NCBI GenBank assembly: GCA_008508345.1
Contig: QNGE01000280.1
Coordinates: 159,615-223,614 of the forward strand
Origin: Paragonimus westermani
Taxonomy: Eukaryota; Platyhelminthes; Trematoda; Plagiorchiida; Troglotrematidae
DNA length: 64,000 bases
Direction: 5' to 3'
Shown here: positions 46,530-60,000 of the stretch, piece after piece
How positions within the stretch are numbered: position 1 is the stretch's first letter
Layout of the letters: each line of letters begins with the position of its first letter
The notes under the pieces: generated by a model
What the model saw: the letters and a program-made list of their open reading frames with translations, nothing else
What the model was told of the DNA's origin: nothing
Database searches by the model: none
Made by a program: the position numbers and the translations under genes

Positions 46530-49311
46530 CCTCAATTGTAATTGGTTTTTGTGTCGCTATCAAGTCTCAATTCCAACAGCAGCATCAAACATAACGCTTC
46601 TCCTTTTATTCATGATGCGGCCAGGTTTCCATGTTTCACCATTCGATCGGTAATCCCTGATGTACACGGTTGGCCCCACCTCAAATAAAGGCCCACGCCT
46701 TACTGGTGGCGTTTCTTGATAAGCCGTGGTTCTCGGCAGCATGGCGTGGTTACTGTCGGAAGCTTTCGGCCGATGAGTGCTTTTGCGGAAGGCAGCTGAT
46801 TTGGTGTGGCACAGTTGAGTGTGGTTCTGTAGGCAACCAAGAACTTTTGGAGGATATCTTCTGACATTCCCTCTACCTGTGATTTGAGAAGAGCTCGCTT
46901 GAAAGTATCTACGAATCGTTCAACCTGACCGTTGGACTGGGGATAATGGGCGGAGAACGTATGTAACAACTGGCTTTGAGCGTGCAAAAATTCCGGAACT
47001 CACATGACGTAAACTGTGTGCCGTTGTCCGATACGATGGTCTCCAAAGGCCCATGTTGGCAAAATACTTTCCCCAACACATGCATGGTCTTCGATATGGT
47101 CGGGGGTAATGCGGTGGCAATCTCCGGCCATTTAGATTAGGCATCCACGAGCATCAGATAATGTACTCCGTTGGTGGGACCAGCGTAATCGATATGTAGC
47201 CGAGACCAGGGTTTGTCGAGTTGCGGCCAGGGTTCCGCTGGCAAACGAAGGGACTTTCAGCTGCTTATTAGCAGTGCGTGCAGTCTTTGACGAACCTACT
47301 GATGTCCTCATCTGTACGGGGCAAATAAGCGTAGCTTCGTGCGATGGACTTCACTCGACTCATTCCCGGATGTGCGGAGTGGAACTGGCGGAACATATCA
47401 AAACGCATGTCATATGGAACAACGACACGCCCACCAAACGTCAAGCAATTATTCACCACACAGCAAGCTTCCTCTGCCGTGAACTTGTTTCGATTCTTTT
47501 TCGAACTTTTCGGTTGGCCAACCCACTGTGGTGTATCATGTGGCCTGTTGAGGAATAAAGTCTCCATTCGTCCCATTCTCCATTCATCGCCTGTTGGGCT
47601 TCAAGAGCTGTAACTGGCAAAGCTGTGACGGCACTCATAAAATAATCAATCATAGTCTGTTACCGTTACTGCCTCAGTGACTGCTTCTTCGTCCGATATG
47701 TTGTGGTCGTTACCTAGTCGCGATAGGGCAACCGCCTGACAAAACTAGTCAGTTCGTCGGTACTGAATCTCGGAGTCGTAACCAGGGAGTATAGAGACCT
47801 ATCGTTGAAGCCTGTCGGCTGAGCATGCAGGGGTACATTTTTCGGATCCAAAGATAGACAACAACGGCTCATGACCAGTTAACAGTAGGAACTCACGCCC
47901 GTAGATGATCTTGTGGACGCGCCGCACTGCAAACACGAAAGCCAAAGCTTCTTTCTCGATCTGGCAGTGCCTTTTCCCCGCTGGCGTAAGACTTCGTGAT
48001 GCGTGCACGGCAGCCTTCTGGGCTCCGCCGGGAAGAGTGCGGGGTATGACAACACCAACGCCAAATTCGGAAGCATCGGCAACCAAAACCATTTGGAGTT
48101 TGGGGTAGTATTGAGCCAAAGAAGGATCGGAGCTGAGCATTGAATTTAGTTGGGAAAGCGCGGATTCACAATCGCTGGACGAATTCCATAGTACGTCTGT
48201 ACTGAGCGATTTGTTAATCGGTGGCCTGACATTATGAAATGATGGAAGAGCCGCCGAATAATAACTAAAAACCCCAAGAAATGAACAAGGGAAACTGACG
48301 TATGTAAGAGCCGACATTCTCTGGATATCTTGAATATTCTCCGAGTGTGGGTGTCGGCCATCAACCTCAAAGATAAATCCGAGGAACTTGACGGATTGCA
48401 AGAAGAATCTGCATTTCTCCGATCGAAGACGGCAATCAGTGTCCTGGATACGTTACAGTAATTTTTCAGTTCGTTCGCTCATTTCCTCTGGAGTCACGCC
48501 GACAGTGAACACGTCGTTCAGATACACTGCCACACCTGGAATGCCAGCCAAAAGGGTGTCCATCAGCTGCTGGAATATTGCTGTAGCGGTCTTGATGCCA
48601 AAGGGAAGACGGTTATATTGGAACAAACTGCGGCGAGAATTAATGCTGAACAACTCACATGATTCCGGAGCAACTTCCACTCGGAGGTAGGCCTCTGCAA
48701 GGTCCAGTTTAAAAAAGCATCTTCCTCTAGTTAAGGATGCGAAAAAATCACCTGACATCCGCAAAGGGTAGTGCTGTGTTTGGAGCGCAGTGTTTGGGCC
48801 AGTTGAGAAATCAGCACAGATCCGTAATTCTCCACTTGGCTTCTTGCTAACTACAATTGGGGGCCGCTTGTACAGAACGAAACACCGGTGTCAAGACACC
48901 TTCACTTACGAGTCGTTGTAATTTAGCATCAACCTCTGGCAGGGACGCGTAAGGAACGGTCGGTTCGGACCGAAAAATGGTGTGGAACTAGGATGCAGTT
49001 GCGAACTAGCTGGTGCTTCTGCGCAGTGACCGAGGCCGAGTTTAAAAAGCGGTTCGAATTGTTTTACAGTATCATGGGAATGCTGATCCGACAAAGCGGT
49101 AACTCGTGAGTAAAACGTGACCACCACATGCATTGATGGCGATACGTTTAGCCTCTTCTACCGGAGGTTGCTCGAACTTGTGCCGGAGCTTCTCCCAAAC
49201 GATGGTTATGTCGACAGCAGTGTCTAACTGTAACCGGGTTGACTGACCATCAATATGAAGGGTTGTGAACTTACGTTGACTTGAGGCGTTGACTTGGAGG
49301 ACTGTCACCAT
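46530..49311 (-). pseudogene. Gypsy 1 pol: protease, RT, RNase H, integrase
   Basis: Protease: LHIDGQSTRLQLDTAVDITI near 49,250 (DTASDITI type, DTA kept). RT: GRCFFKLDLAEAYLRVEV near 48,725, QYNRLPFGIKTATAIFQQ near 48,620, GVAVYLNDVF near 48,540 (YLDD changed to YLND), SVKFLGFIFEVDGRHPH near 48,395. RNase H: QMVLVADASEFGVGVVI near 48,085, then HCQIEKEALAFVFAVRRVHK near 47,970. Integrase: QFHSAHPGMSRVKSIARSYA near 47,375 with HxxC zinc end KDCTHC, LHIDYAGPTNGVHYLMLVDA near 47,200, TIVSDNGTQF near 47,030, HYPQSNGQVERFVDTFKRAL near 46,945 (catalytic DDE region), and the tail FEVGPTVYIRDYR near 46,680. Domain order PR-RT-RH-IN is that of Ty3/gypsy. Several frameshifts and the lost YLDD make it inactive. 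Confidence 0.85.
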
Positions 49312-49379
49312 GCTCTTGTTGTTGACAACTACTGTGGATCGTGACTTGGATGGCGAATCTGATCAGAAACTTGAACCAA

Positions 49380-50346
49380 CAGGCGTATTTTGCTTACTTG
49401 ACTGACAATTTTATTCCGTGTGACCGACCGGATTGCATTGCCGACTTGTGTGTTGTTTGAATGGGTAAAACCGAACGAAGTACCAAGCAACACAATGCCA
49501 ACATGCTACCGGAGGCTTCATCCTAGTTTTCGGGCTGTTCGGGCCAGACCGTATGTCGTGTGACTGGCTGAGGTTGCGTCAACTGGAAGTTTCGTGATGC
49601 TGAACCACGTGGACTCCGGTACCGCCTTGGCCCTCAGACCGGACCAGAGTGGTGTCACGCTTCAAGTTTACCAGTCGTTGGTATTCCGCAGTCATGTCGT
49701 TAAAGGCGAGATTTGTTCACTGTTTCAAACGGTTCAGCTACCGAGCACGTATGTCAGCCAACCTTGAAGAGTGGAGACTGCATATCAGCATCAGTGACTT
49801 GAACTGATCGTCCGTCAGGGACTTTAGCTTAAAGCGTTCACATTCACGATTTGCCAGCCCAACATGCGTTAAGAGGTCGTCAGAATCGTTCAGTACCAGC
49901 TTGGGACATTTGCAACGAATATTGAACAAAGAAGATTGATCACCAAAGAGATGATTAAGCGACTTGATAGTATCCGTGAAATTACGGTCTCGTGGTTCAT
50001 CAGGCAGAATATTGTTACGACACTTGTCTAATTCGGCCTTACCGGGATTACGAAATACCTGTCTGAGTTTCCATTCATTGTTGTGGCGAGCGGAATCAAC
50101 TGTGGATAAATCCTCATGACGCATGAACCGTGTCAAATGTAACATATGAACCGGAGTCGTAATGGAACTCTGATATAATGTTGCACAGGACATCAAAAAC
50201 TGGGCGTTCATAGCTGTAGGCTTTGCGGAGGTTTCCCCGGATTTCACAAGTACCTTTATCAGCTTAAGCTGCTTCTCCAATGGCAATGCTAACTTGGATG
50301 GGCCCATAGTAAACCAACTCTCGTAGCCAAAAATGTTATATAACAT
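49380..50346 (-). pseudogene. Gypsy 1 gag
   Basis: Open for 202 codons from 50,346 to a stop at 49,738. Middle part: FRNPGKAELDKCRNNILPDE, FTDTIKSLNHLFGDQSSLF, KLVLNDSDDLLTHVGLANRE, DDQFKSLMLICSLHSSRLAD, which follows the capsid wording of CsRn1-like elements. After the stop it continues AEYQRLVNLKRDTTLV and then a zinc region WHCVAWYF...PFKQHTSRQCNPVGHTE near 49,440-49,480, where one expected Cys is Tyr or otherwise changed. The frame starts only ~25 bp inside the 5' LTR edge, leaving no clear tRNA primer-binding site. Confidence 0.75.
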
Positions 50347-50371
50347 GACGGCCGAGCAAATACGTTCGAGC

Positions 50372-50558
50372 TGTGACGATCCCTACGACGCGATAATATT
50401 GTACGCGCTGCAGTAACGTCGAAGAGCTAATGCCTAATCCGACTATAAAAAAAACACTGGTCTCCAGAAAGAGAGCTTTTACCGACTCTATCGGAAGAAA
50501 AACTACAAGCGGCAATCTTGCGCATTTATGGCTCGTCAAGCGGCCTTGTGGATAAGGT

Positions 50559-50613
<55 letters not shown>

Positions 50614-50940
50614 GTATATTTCTCGATGCATTTGTGAGAAACACACTCAGGAGAGCGTGATCAACGCAGTGATTTTTATCATATACATAATTGAACACCA
50701 AATTTGATAGTTGTACAACGAGTCAGCTATTTGAGTAGAGCGACAAAACAGACAAAACTAGACATTATATGAAGTACATGAAAAGCGTCCTAGGTCATGA
50801 ACCAACGACTTAGCGTCCAGCATGTTAATCAGCGCGATCAAAAAGTATGGTGTAATAATGACGCGAGAAAGAGAAATTCGAATTTGCAAAAGTAATATGT
50901 TCATTATCGGTTAACTGGACAAATCTTTGGGGGCATTCCA
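50372..50940 (-). repeat. Gypsy 1 5' LTR (full length)
   Basis: 569 bp, starting tgtgacgatccc and ending gggcattcca on plus. It contains a (TAA)n microsatellite and is the intact form of the pair. Confidence 0.85.
50559..50612. repeat. (TAA)n microsatellite inside the LTR
   Basis: About 18 uninterrupted TAA units. Absent from the partner LTR, where the whole middle is deleted. Confidence 0.95.
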
Positions 50941-52029
50941 CGACCTCAACGATGATCTGCATTGTTGCGGCTACTAGGCTTTCTCGTTGACTTCGGTTAG
51001 CGAACTCAGGGAACAACGGACCAGCACTTGTGTGTTCGGCTGTTACATGCAAAACATTATCAATGGCTTAGTCGCCATATGCTTTGGAATGCCTACTCGG
51101 CTTCATCCTTGGGTTACCCCCTTTCATAGTAGGCTCAGATAAACCCCTGATAACCACATACCTGTTTCCATCAGGAGCTAAGCTTCTTGGCTAAACCTTG
51201 TTTCTGGACTTCCACTCTCAAAACATCCTTAACTAGCCTGTACATTGCCCAGGCTTTCTTCCTTCTCTCTCTATCTTCCCCTTGGCCGGTTACCCATTAA
51301 TTTTATTCTACTTGTCACCTTCTTTTATGGACCTTGTCCTCTTCTAAAACTGTTATGTTTATATGGCTTATTTTGATGATAGCAGGGATAGCTAGTGCAG
51401 ATTGAACTTCAAGAGCCATTTTGTCCTCCAACACCGTGATCGAAACTGGCGAGTGACTACACTTTGTTGCCGCCTGCTATTTTTTAACCTTGTCTCTGTC
51501 TAAGTTTCTCACGTTGGTGAAACGTTCCCTATTGGTATCGAACCAATTTGGTTTATCATCCCTCACCCTTTGTTCTGCCTTCCATCTCGCTAAGCACTAC
51601 CTGTGACGAGCTACTTTCAGAGGCCTCATCCTAGCTCATTCCAACGCGCGCAAATGTAGTACAATTATAGAGTTTGCTTATACATGACCCACAAACCCCT
51701 AGTAGTTCCTCGTGAACCGCGTGCACTTCATGATTCCATGTTGACTTCTTTTACCAGCGGTAGTAACACTTTGCACACTCACCATGCTGATTGCTTTCGG
51801 CACCCACATCCAAGTGACACTTGTTGCCACAACAAGGCTTTATTCACTGAATTATTATGCAGCAGGAAACTTACATTTTTGGTGTCAGTGAGGCCTTGCC
51901 AATCAAATGCCGAAGGTCATGTCGGTGCGCTGAACAATCTGATTTGGGCGGTATCCGTTGTTTCGTAATTAACTTATAACCCCCAAAAGTCCATCCGTCT
52001 AAAAGTACACTGTCGTGTAATGTTCTTAC
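50941..52029. other. No gene recognised
   Basis: No motif found. The plus frame 51,684-51,968 has no recognisable domain. Confidence 0.5.
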
Positions 52030-52690
52030 TATTTTATCCTACGAACTGATGCTTAGAAGTGCAGATCGCAATAGACCAGACACGTTCGATCTAAAAACGA
52101 CGTACGTCAGAAATGTTTCTAGGACGTAAAATTTTGACGACGGTGGGAGGATTAAATTTCTGACTTGGGAGGAAGATATTTGTACCAGAGTTGCATAGCC
52201 GAAAAGAGCCCAAGCTTCTTCCAAAAGCCGTTCATTTATTTCTGCCATACGAAGTATATCGGACCTAGGCCACATCCAGATTATTTTTTGAAGGTCTGAT
52301 AGTTTTATTTTGTCAAGTAAGCTAGAATCCTGGAAAAGGTGCAAAGTAAGTTTGTGAAGTACCCCGTAGGAATTTGGAGAATGTACTACTTCACCAGACT
52401 TGAGTACCCTAATCTTTTCTACTGTGAAAGAGAACTCGAAGGAGTATATTGCATGGAAGTTCTTGGGATCCTGAGTAAACTGCCCCAGGCAAGAAAGTGT
52501 CTGTTCACCCACAGCGAAAATTCATGGCTTATAAGACACGAATTGACGACTGTAAAGGGAAGATCCAGGACTCAAACCCGGGCCAATTTTCTTGCATATA
52601 GGGTTGTGAAGAGTTGTGTCAATCTACCTTTCAATGTGGTGTTGGTCATGACGGTCACTAACTTCAAGTGCATACTCGACACATGTTAGT
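52030..52690 (+). mobile_element. CR1-like LINE, C-terminal part, plus strand
   Basis: The plus frame 52,339-52,689 plus upstream bases gives ILEKVQSKFVKYPVGIWRM, YYFTRLEYPNLFYCERELEG, VYCMEVLGILSKLPQARKCL, then WLIRHELTTVKGRSRTQTRA, NFLAYRVVKSCVNLPFNVVL and SVTNFK-like VTNFKCILD. This is the C-terminus of CR1/L2-type LINEs (LEKVQRRF.K...G......RL..L.L..L..RR..GD....K, R.HS.KL...R...R.NFFS.RVV..WN.LP..VV.A.S...FK..LD). Upstream 52,040-52,330 has decayed RT thumb text (HPDYF near 52,270). It ends naturally with a stop at ~52,689. The 157-codon antisense frame over the same bases is a shadow. Confidence 0.75.
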
Positions 52691-54417
52691 TGGCATTGTA
52701 TCGGAACATGGAGTGACGGTTAAGTGACCGAGATCTACTTAGTGTGTTGATAACACTATCCTTCTTCTGTCCACGTCTATCTTATGCTTTTTGACTGCTC
52801 TCTATAACCACCTTCAGACAGTTTGCCTGGGTCTCCCTTATTCAGTCAGTTGTCCCCCACAGTTGTTCTTTCATCGTAACCAAGAACCTGAGAGAGGTCG
52901 CGGGTCACCGGCATTAGCTTTGATCCTGCCCATCAATCCAAGTGTACTATGGTTACTGAAGGTGACTCCAATTCTCGCTCCTCTCGTCATTCACCTTCTG
53001 GTATCCAAAATATCGCCTGCGTAGCCCAAATGAAGACTTGATCAGGAATGTTCTCGTCACTCATTTGATAGTGAACTGTGTTCTGGATACCACTTAACAT
53101 GTTGAAGCTGTTGGAGGAAAGTTTTTCGTCTCCATTTGATGCAGCACCTTGGGGTCGTCGGAACCCGTCGCCGCAAAGAACTGGACATCAACCAGCTACT
53201 GACTTCAAGTTCCGTGATTCAAATCGAGCGGAACTATTTGGACACTGTTAAAGTCCCTGAATTGATTGTTTTGAGTGATCGGCTGACGACCATAAACGAA
53301 AGTTTGACACCCCGCAATGTCTTCCTTCCGTTTTGGTGACTTCAGTCTGCCTGTTGGATTTTATTTCCTTCGTAACTGTTGCAATGTTCAACACCAGATC
53401 CAGCGGTGACAGTAGTTCGTGAGGCTTTAGCCTATGGGATCGTTTCGCGTTCCTCATGCCGGTTTAAGGCGATGTGAAGTGTCAGAATCTCCCTCAGTGA
53501 TACCATTTCAAGTACACTGGCCTCATATTGGAGCAGTACATCCTGCTAACCACTTCAAGTGTCTTATTCGTCTAAATGAGCTGCCTGCTGGGAATTACAC
53601 AGGGTACGCCTGCCTACGTATCCGACACGATAATAGTTATGGATGTACCTACAGGCAATTTTTCTGACAGCCACTGCACAGCCCACGTCGTTGTAGGTTC
53701 TGCATAAATATCCTCTTTGGGGCAGGCGTTGGAGGATACTCGCCGCGTATTGCCGGACGTGAGAACAGAGCCAACCTCCCTCAACGAGTATGCAGCTATC
53801 GTTCGTCACGGACTGGCAGGAGGATAAAGGAGTGACGCGCTTCAAGTACAACTATTGAAAGTTGCATAAACCTCGTAGACTAGGCTGTCTGCGAGAGAAC
53901 CATTAATATTATGATGACATCGCACTGCTACATAGTCCTCGAGCGACCAGGTGTGGTCAGCTTTGCACGCGCTCTTCCGCTTCGACCTCAAAAGATTGAT
54001 CACAGCGAACCGACCGCGCCCTAAGTCTTCTAAAACGCCGTTTGGCCTACTCGTCAAGCCAACCGTTGAGGTGAGCGCTGAGGAAGTGTTCGATTAAACA
54101 TCTACACACTCTAACGTGAAGGGCGTCTCACTTTGGGATTCTTAACAAGAATGAGGTGAACGCCATGATGTGGTCAAAATTACGGCACACCACGGCGAAC
54201 CCTAAGCTACAGATGAAGTCTGGTGTCACGGTTGCCTTCCAAGTAAGTTTAACTTCTACCTCCCTGGCAGCCTCGACAGTGCATCAACTCCAGAGTCCTT
54301 TGCAGCCAGCCATCCACAAAACTACAAGTATGAGGCATAAATGACCTGAACAATGGAACCAGCCTGTTTTCATCCTTCACGTCTTAAAATCACACCCATC
54401 ATTAAACTGGTTATGGA
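52691..54417. other. No gene recognised
   Basis: Frames up to 95 codons on both strands (53,434-54,057) without a known motif. Confidence 0.5.
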
Positions 54418-54490
54418 ATGCGTATAATTACGGCGTATTTCTCAGCGCACCTCTGAGAAACACGCTGAGGTGGGCTCAATCACTGCATAT
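54418..54490. repeat. Diverged gypsy LTR-like fragment
   Basis: cgtatttctcagcgcacctc and tgagaaacacgctgagg resemble the middle of the gypsy 1 5' LTR (tatatttctcgatgcatttg, tgagaaacacactcagg), followed by similar 'tcaatcactgcat'/'tcaacgcagtgat' text. The similarity fades beyond 54,490. It might be the LTR of gypsy 2, which lies on minus to its right, but the linking sequence is unreadable. Confidence 0.4.
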
Positions 54491-57099
54491 AATGTGATGG
54501 GCTGCACATAGGTAACCACGTAGCATATAGGTACGCTAATTATGAAACTGAACCAAACAAAAAGATGCAGGATCCCCATCTTATGAAAAAACACTTGACG
54601 CGCGTGCTTCTTAGGTCCTCACGTTTCCAAAAAAATGGATAGGTAAAAGAGCCACGTTGTTGAACAAACTTGCACCTCAAGAGGTGATAACTGACCTAGT
54701 CGCCAAAGTCGTGTAAGCAAAATGTTCCCGGGGTGGCAAAAATTAAAATTCGAGGGACTTCGGCATTATCTGGAGGGAAAATGTGTGGAAACCTTCGTTG
54801 GAAGGAGGGAAGACAGGTAGTCCCAGATGGTTGCAGGAAAATGAGCGGATGTCTGTACCGGACTTGATTAATTGCTCAAAAAGGGTGAAATGTTGCTGAT
54901 CTCACGAATCTTACAACCGATAATGTAGTTTGGGTGTGTGGACGTTCGGGAACGTTTCATCTCGTTAGATAAATTTATGAAATCAACAGTGGAACACAAA
55001 TTCATGTGACAAGTGGGAGGATATAAGTTCATGTGAGCCATGACGTGCGGGAGATTGACCAATCAGGGAATTACTCACTATAGGCAAGTCCGTCCAATAA
55101 GGAGCAGAAGCATCAGGGGGACAAAACGAGCGCTGCAGAAGTGTACTGCAAAGTCGGGTCTGTTCAGACAACTGATTTTCATTTGGCACATAGGCAACCT
55201 CCACAAAAGTGGAGGTAAATGTGAAAACATGCGTCAAAGGAATGCATACGCTCCATAAAGTAAGGAAGTGTTAAACACACTACTGCTTGAAATCTGTTAG
55301 CCATTTGACCATTCGACTTGGGCAAGTACGGAAGAGATCAACAGGGGATCCTAGTTTTTTTCTGGAGAAGAGCAGACTGTGAGTCTCTATAAGTAGGGTT
55401 GATCTCGGGGGAGATAAAATGACGTATGTTGGGCCCGACATGAACAACGTTAGATTATTCAAGCTCGCTGTTTCAAACACAAAACTTCGGATATAGGGTA
55501 ATCACACGGAATCCCAGGAAGCTCACAGGACGACTGGCCGTTCTCTGAGCGCCCAATTACAGTCTCATTAGAGAGAATTAACTGATTCGGTTCGTACGCA
55601 GCGTACAATTATTACGCAATATGTTACACCGGGTTGGTGCTTGTACCGTCATGGTAGCCATAAATGCGATGGAATTCGTTAATTTCCAGTTTTGTTTACG
55701 TGATCATCATCGGATGTAGCAAAGCGGTTTGATTTTTGAACTTTTCGAGCGGCTGGACGGTCCATGCTTTGGTGTTTGCTGCCTCCGTTATCTACTTTAG
55801 TGCAGAATTAGGGTTGAAGGAGGTCTCACACGGGATTGTGATGAGTTAGATAGGTTTGACGATTAAATACGAGCACTTTTTGTATTTTCCATCATACCCA
55901 CATGGTTACTTGGGGATAATGTGTGGTGTTGTAGGAATGGGTTTCGATGAACTGCTGTTGATTACTGGAGTTGTAGTGGATCATGTGCACGAATAAGCGC
56001 ACAATTGTGTACTCTTTCCGCAAGTTAGTTTTCGGGTGTTCAGTGGAATCCTTGTGAATTCTGTACTCATTAGTGCACTCGCGAATCTTGTGCAACTTCA
56101 GAATGGTATATACAGGTCACCCGATGCGAACTAACAACTGGTCATAACATTACCAGAATGCCTAGAAAAAATACCATATGACCGCTGTTCCACTCTTGCT
56201 CTATCTGCGTTATTTATGGAGCCACGGAGTTTCAAAAACACCCATGAAACCTGTAGTAGTATGGCTCGAGTTTCACTTTTATAGAACTCCAGGAAGCCAC
56301 GTGCAAGTCACATTATATAAATTGGCAACGGGCTGTAGCCCCTATTGAAATATTCCATCTCGATTATTCACGGAGCCATGCCGCTTCGAACTCATCCTCA
56401 TAACCTAGTCTTCTATGTAGTCTATAGGTTAAGTATTCAATGGCCAGACAAGGTGTTCGAAAGGGGTAGAATTTGCCTCACAAGTGGTGGAACCAAAACT
56501 ACGGCAAAGAAGAATATCCGTAATCATTCGATTACCATTTCACACGTTTTAGTATAAATATATTTTCACGATAGCTGCTGTACGTTTTGCGTGGAACTTC
56601 CTTCCGTCAATTCACGTTTATTTAGTGCACGGCGCACTAATTCGTTTCTCCCAGGCACAAATTTACCAGATGAGAAAAAAGGCCGTTGAGAGTGGGAATC
56701 GAATATTTATCCGATGAAATATATAGGAAGTCTCTTATAACGGTATAAATGCCACCGACACACAAGTGAGCTACGGAGGCTAGAGATCGGCCGCTGACCA
56801 GCGAATAACCAGGAAATGCGTGTGGTTCGGGTTCGCGCCATACGGCCACAAGGCATGCGTGAAAACGGTCAGAGAGAGTACATCATGCAAGCTTTTTCAG
56901 TAGGTCGTGTACAGTATGCAACCATGAGCTTTGAAACTATATTGCACATCACACCGCAGGCAGACCACTAAAATCGGCAGGTGGGTGCGTTAAGTCGGGA
57001 GATTGTTATGCTGGTGGTAGCGTACAGATTAACCACTTATATGTGTGGAATTGAAAAGCGCTGCACCAACTATGCTACACGGAAATTTTGAATTACTGC
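54491..57099. other. No gene recognised
   Basis: No motif on either strand. Possibly the 3' untranslated or LTR side of gypsy 2 near its right end, without support. Confidence 0.45.
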
Positions 57100-60000
57100 T
57101 TTATGAGCGACCAAAATGTTATTGGCTATAACTCTCGTGGGACACTCGCTGGGCGCGCATGAGACACTCATGGTGCGGTCTTGTTGGTTGCGCTGGTCCG
57201 GGCTGTGGATTTTCAGGAAGGGCCTCACCGGCGTTGACAAGAGCGAGAACGAACTCACAAGTGTAAATTGGAATGCTTTTTTTAATGTTCGGTGTTTGAC
57301 ATGATAAACTCAGGTTGGATTTGGGCCACGATTGACTTCGACTTTGTAGAAAAGTGGTGGCATCAGAATTAGTTTGGCCGCCGTTCAACTTGTAGAACAT
57401 CTCACCAGGAAAGCATGGCATTGTGTCGTAAACTGATTTTGCGTTCGTATAACACGGTTTGTCGGATTCCCGACATGGCGAGGAGTAAGTGATCGGTCAA
57501 GCGCAGAGGGTCTGGTTGGACGTTTGAAACGGTATTCAGTTGAGACTGAAAGCGTTTCATTAGACCATTTGCCGCCGGTTGATATACAGCGGTTTAGATG
57601 CGGTCAACCCCGATTAACCGGGTGATGTCTTCGAAATCGTTTGCCTTTATCAACGTTTACAGTCTTTGGACCACCACAATTTGAAATCCACCCTTCCACG
57701 AACGCTCGTTCAACTGTCCTGATATTCGTGTTGGGAAGGGGTATTGCCACTGGCCATCTGGTGGAGCAGTCAACATATGTTAAGACACGCCGACGGCCTT
57801 TTGAATACAGCAACGGCCCTACTATGCCAACATGAACATGACTGAAACGGGCGTCGAGGTTTGCGAATGTGCCGGCGGCCGTCAAGGTACGCCGGTGGAC
57901 TTTGTTGCGTTGAAAATGAACGAAGGTTCTCGCTCACTATCTTATATCTCTATGTATGCTGCACCATACAACTCTGTCCGAAATCCACCTGTCGGTAGCA
58001 GGAATGCCTGATGGGACATGTGGTGAAGACTGCTGAAAACAGATCGCCTGAAGTTTATTGGCATGAACGGACGATGTCCGGCTGTTGCGATGTCACGCAT
58101 GATTGTGACTTCGTAATTGGCTAAAGGCAACTCCCGAAGTTTGAGCAAAGAAGATCTGCCGCGCTTCAGCAACTCTGGATCGTTGTCGTGTTTTCGTGAT
58201 AATTCCTCAAAGTTGACGGTGTCAGTTCACTGTAGGCTACTTGAGGTAACTCTGGATAATGCATCGACAGCAATGCCTCTACCTCCAGCGGTGTATTAAG
58301 CGCATTCTGTAAACTGAAAGGTGCAATCCAACTGTTGCATTCCGCTCGGAGAATAGCGATCGGGCTTCGGAAGAATACTTGGCTCGTGATCTATGAGTAC
58401 GGCAAAACGCCCGCCTCCCAATACGTGACGAAAATGCTTAATGTCGAGGAAGGTAGCCACTGACTCACGGTAGAAGATATCGTAACATGTTTGCACCTGT
58501 TAAAGCTTCCGGAAGGAAAACAACGAATGTTGGACACGCCCGTTCACAGTATGTTGCAGAACCGCAAGCACAGCTAACTGGGTTGTATCAGTTTGTAAAA
58601 TGATAGCCGAACCTTCGTCTTTACGCACGTATATCGAGCTGGTCCTCTGAGGCAGTGCGGTGTTAGCTGGGGACGTTAGAGAAAAGTTTTCGCGATTGCT
58701 CTTCAACAAATCTGCGAACAGTACCAGATGAAACGAGAGCAATCATCAACGGTACCCAAAGGCCGACGTGGTTATTCCGGGATTGTGGTGGCGAAAAACT
58801 CTTGAGAATGGCTGTCCATTCTGGTGGTGACTAGATGTGCCAGAAGATTAATGGAGTCCACGCAAAAGATACATTTCATTGGGTTTGGAGTTGTGCCGTA
58901 TTGATCAGAACGTCCAAAAAGTTCACGGATGCGTGAGATTTGTTGGTATGCTCCCTCGCTCACCACCAGGACGTCGTCGATTTTGGCCAACTCGGAGGAC
59001 TTGGTCCATGAACCCCTGAAGTGTCTGAGGTGCAGTTCGCAAACCATGTGGCATACCGAAAAAATCATACAGATCGAATGGGTCAGTGATGGCCATCTTT
59101 GTTAAGCCTTCTGGGGCTACGAAGGTCCGATGGTATGCTCGACCAATATCAAGCTCCGGGAAGATGATCACACCGTCCAGAAAGACGAAAACTCGCGCTT
59201 GTGGGGAACTGCTTACTTGCCAGGGACGGTGGTGTCTTTTAAGGCGCGATAATCACCACACAGACACCAGTCGCTGGATGACGTTTTAGGTATCATGTGG
59301 GAGGATGAGGCCCATGGATTGCTGGAGGGCTGAAAAATACTGAGTCATAAGAGGTATTCTTGTTCAGTTCTGACGACTTTTAGTTTCTCTGGTGGCAACC
59401 GCTATCACTGCAGCTAGTCCTTTGATGGTAATACGATGAAAAACGTCGTGTTCCTTTAGTGACAGTGAGCTTGATTGATCGATCGGGCGTAAGGACTGTT
59501 GGAGCACATTTGTGAAAATATTGTTTGGTTAGGCCAAACATAATCCCATTTGATTAATCGACGAATTATTCTTATGTGCACATAAAGTCGTTGTGCTGTG
59601 CAGTAGCTACCGAATCCATGCACTCACAACAAGTCCAATGAGATGAAAAATTCAGTGCCAATAGTTAGGTACTGTACATTTGCAACCGTATATGTCCAAT
59701 GGGGTTGCCGGCAGGGTGCCAAGAATGAAGGTGTATCTTGTTTTCGTAGGTATCCATGGAACCGCGCTTAGCGGTCTCCAGAATATACGACACTGGTTTG
59801 AGTTTGTTCGCTACCAGCGGGTGGAATAACACTAACCTTAGCACCATTATCAGCTAGGAAATTTAGGGATTTCGGAAGGTTTAGTACAAAAACAGGTGAT
59901 ATGTGCACGGACCAATGATAGCCGTCATCATCACTGTCTGGCTTTGTCGTTCTCCGTTTGAATTCGGGCACTCCATGGTGAAAGGCCTGGATTCAACAAT

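Larger units (their letters stand above)
45918..50940 (-). mobile_element. CsRn1-like Ty3/gypsy LTR retrotransposon (gypsy 1), both LTRs, degenerate
   Basis: A minus-strand element of about 5.0 kb: 5' LTR (50372-50940), gag, protease, RT, RNase H, integrase, 3' LTR (45918-46280). The gag C-terminal zinc region and the protease wording fit the CsRn1 clade described from Clonorchis. The LTRs start TG and end CA. The outer flanks (attgaga on the left, cgacctc on the right) do not match, so no target-site duplication survives. All frames are interrupted. Confidence 0.85.

Noticed and set aside
52039..52512. 157-codon minus frame resembling a gene
   Set aside because: It is antisense to the clear CR1 C-terminus on plus (52,030-52,690). 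No motif of its own.
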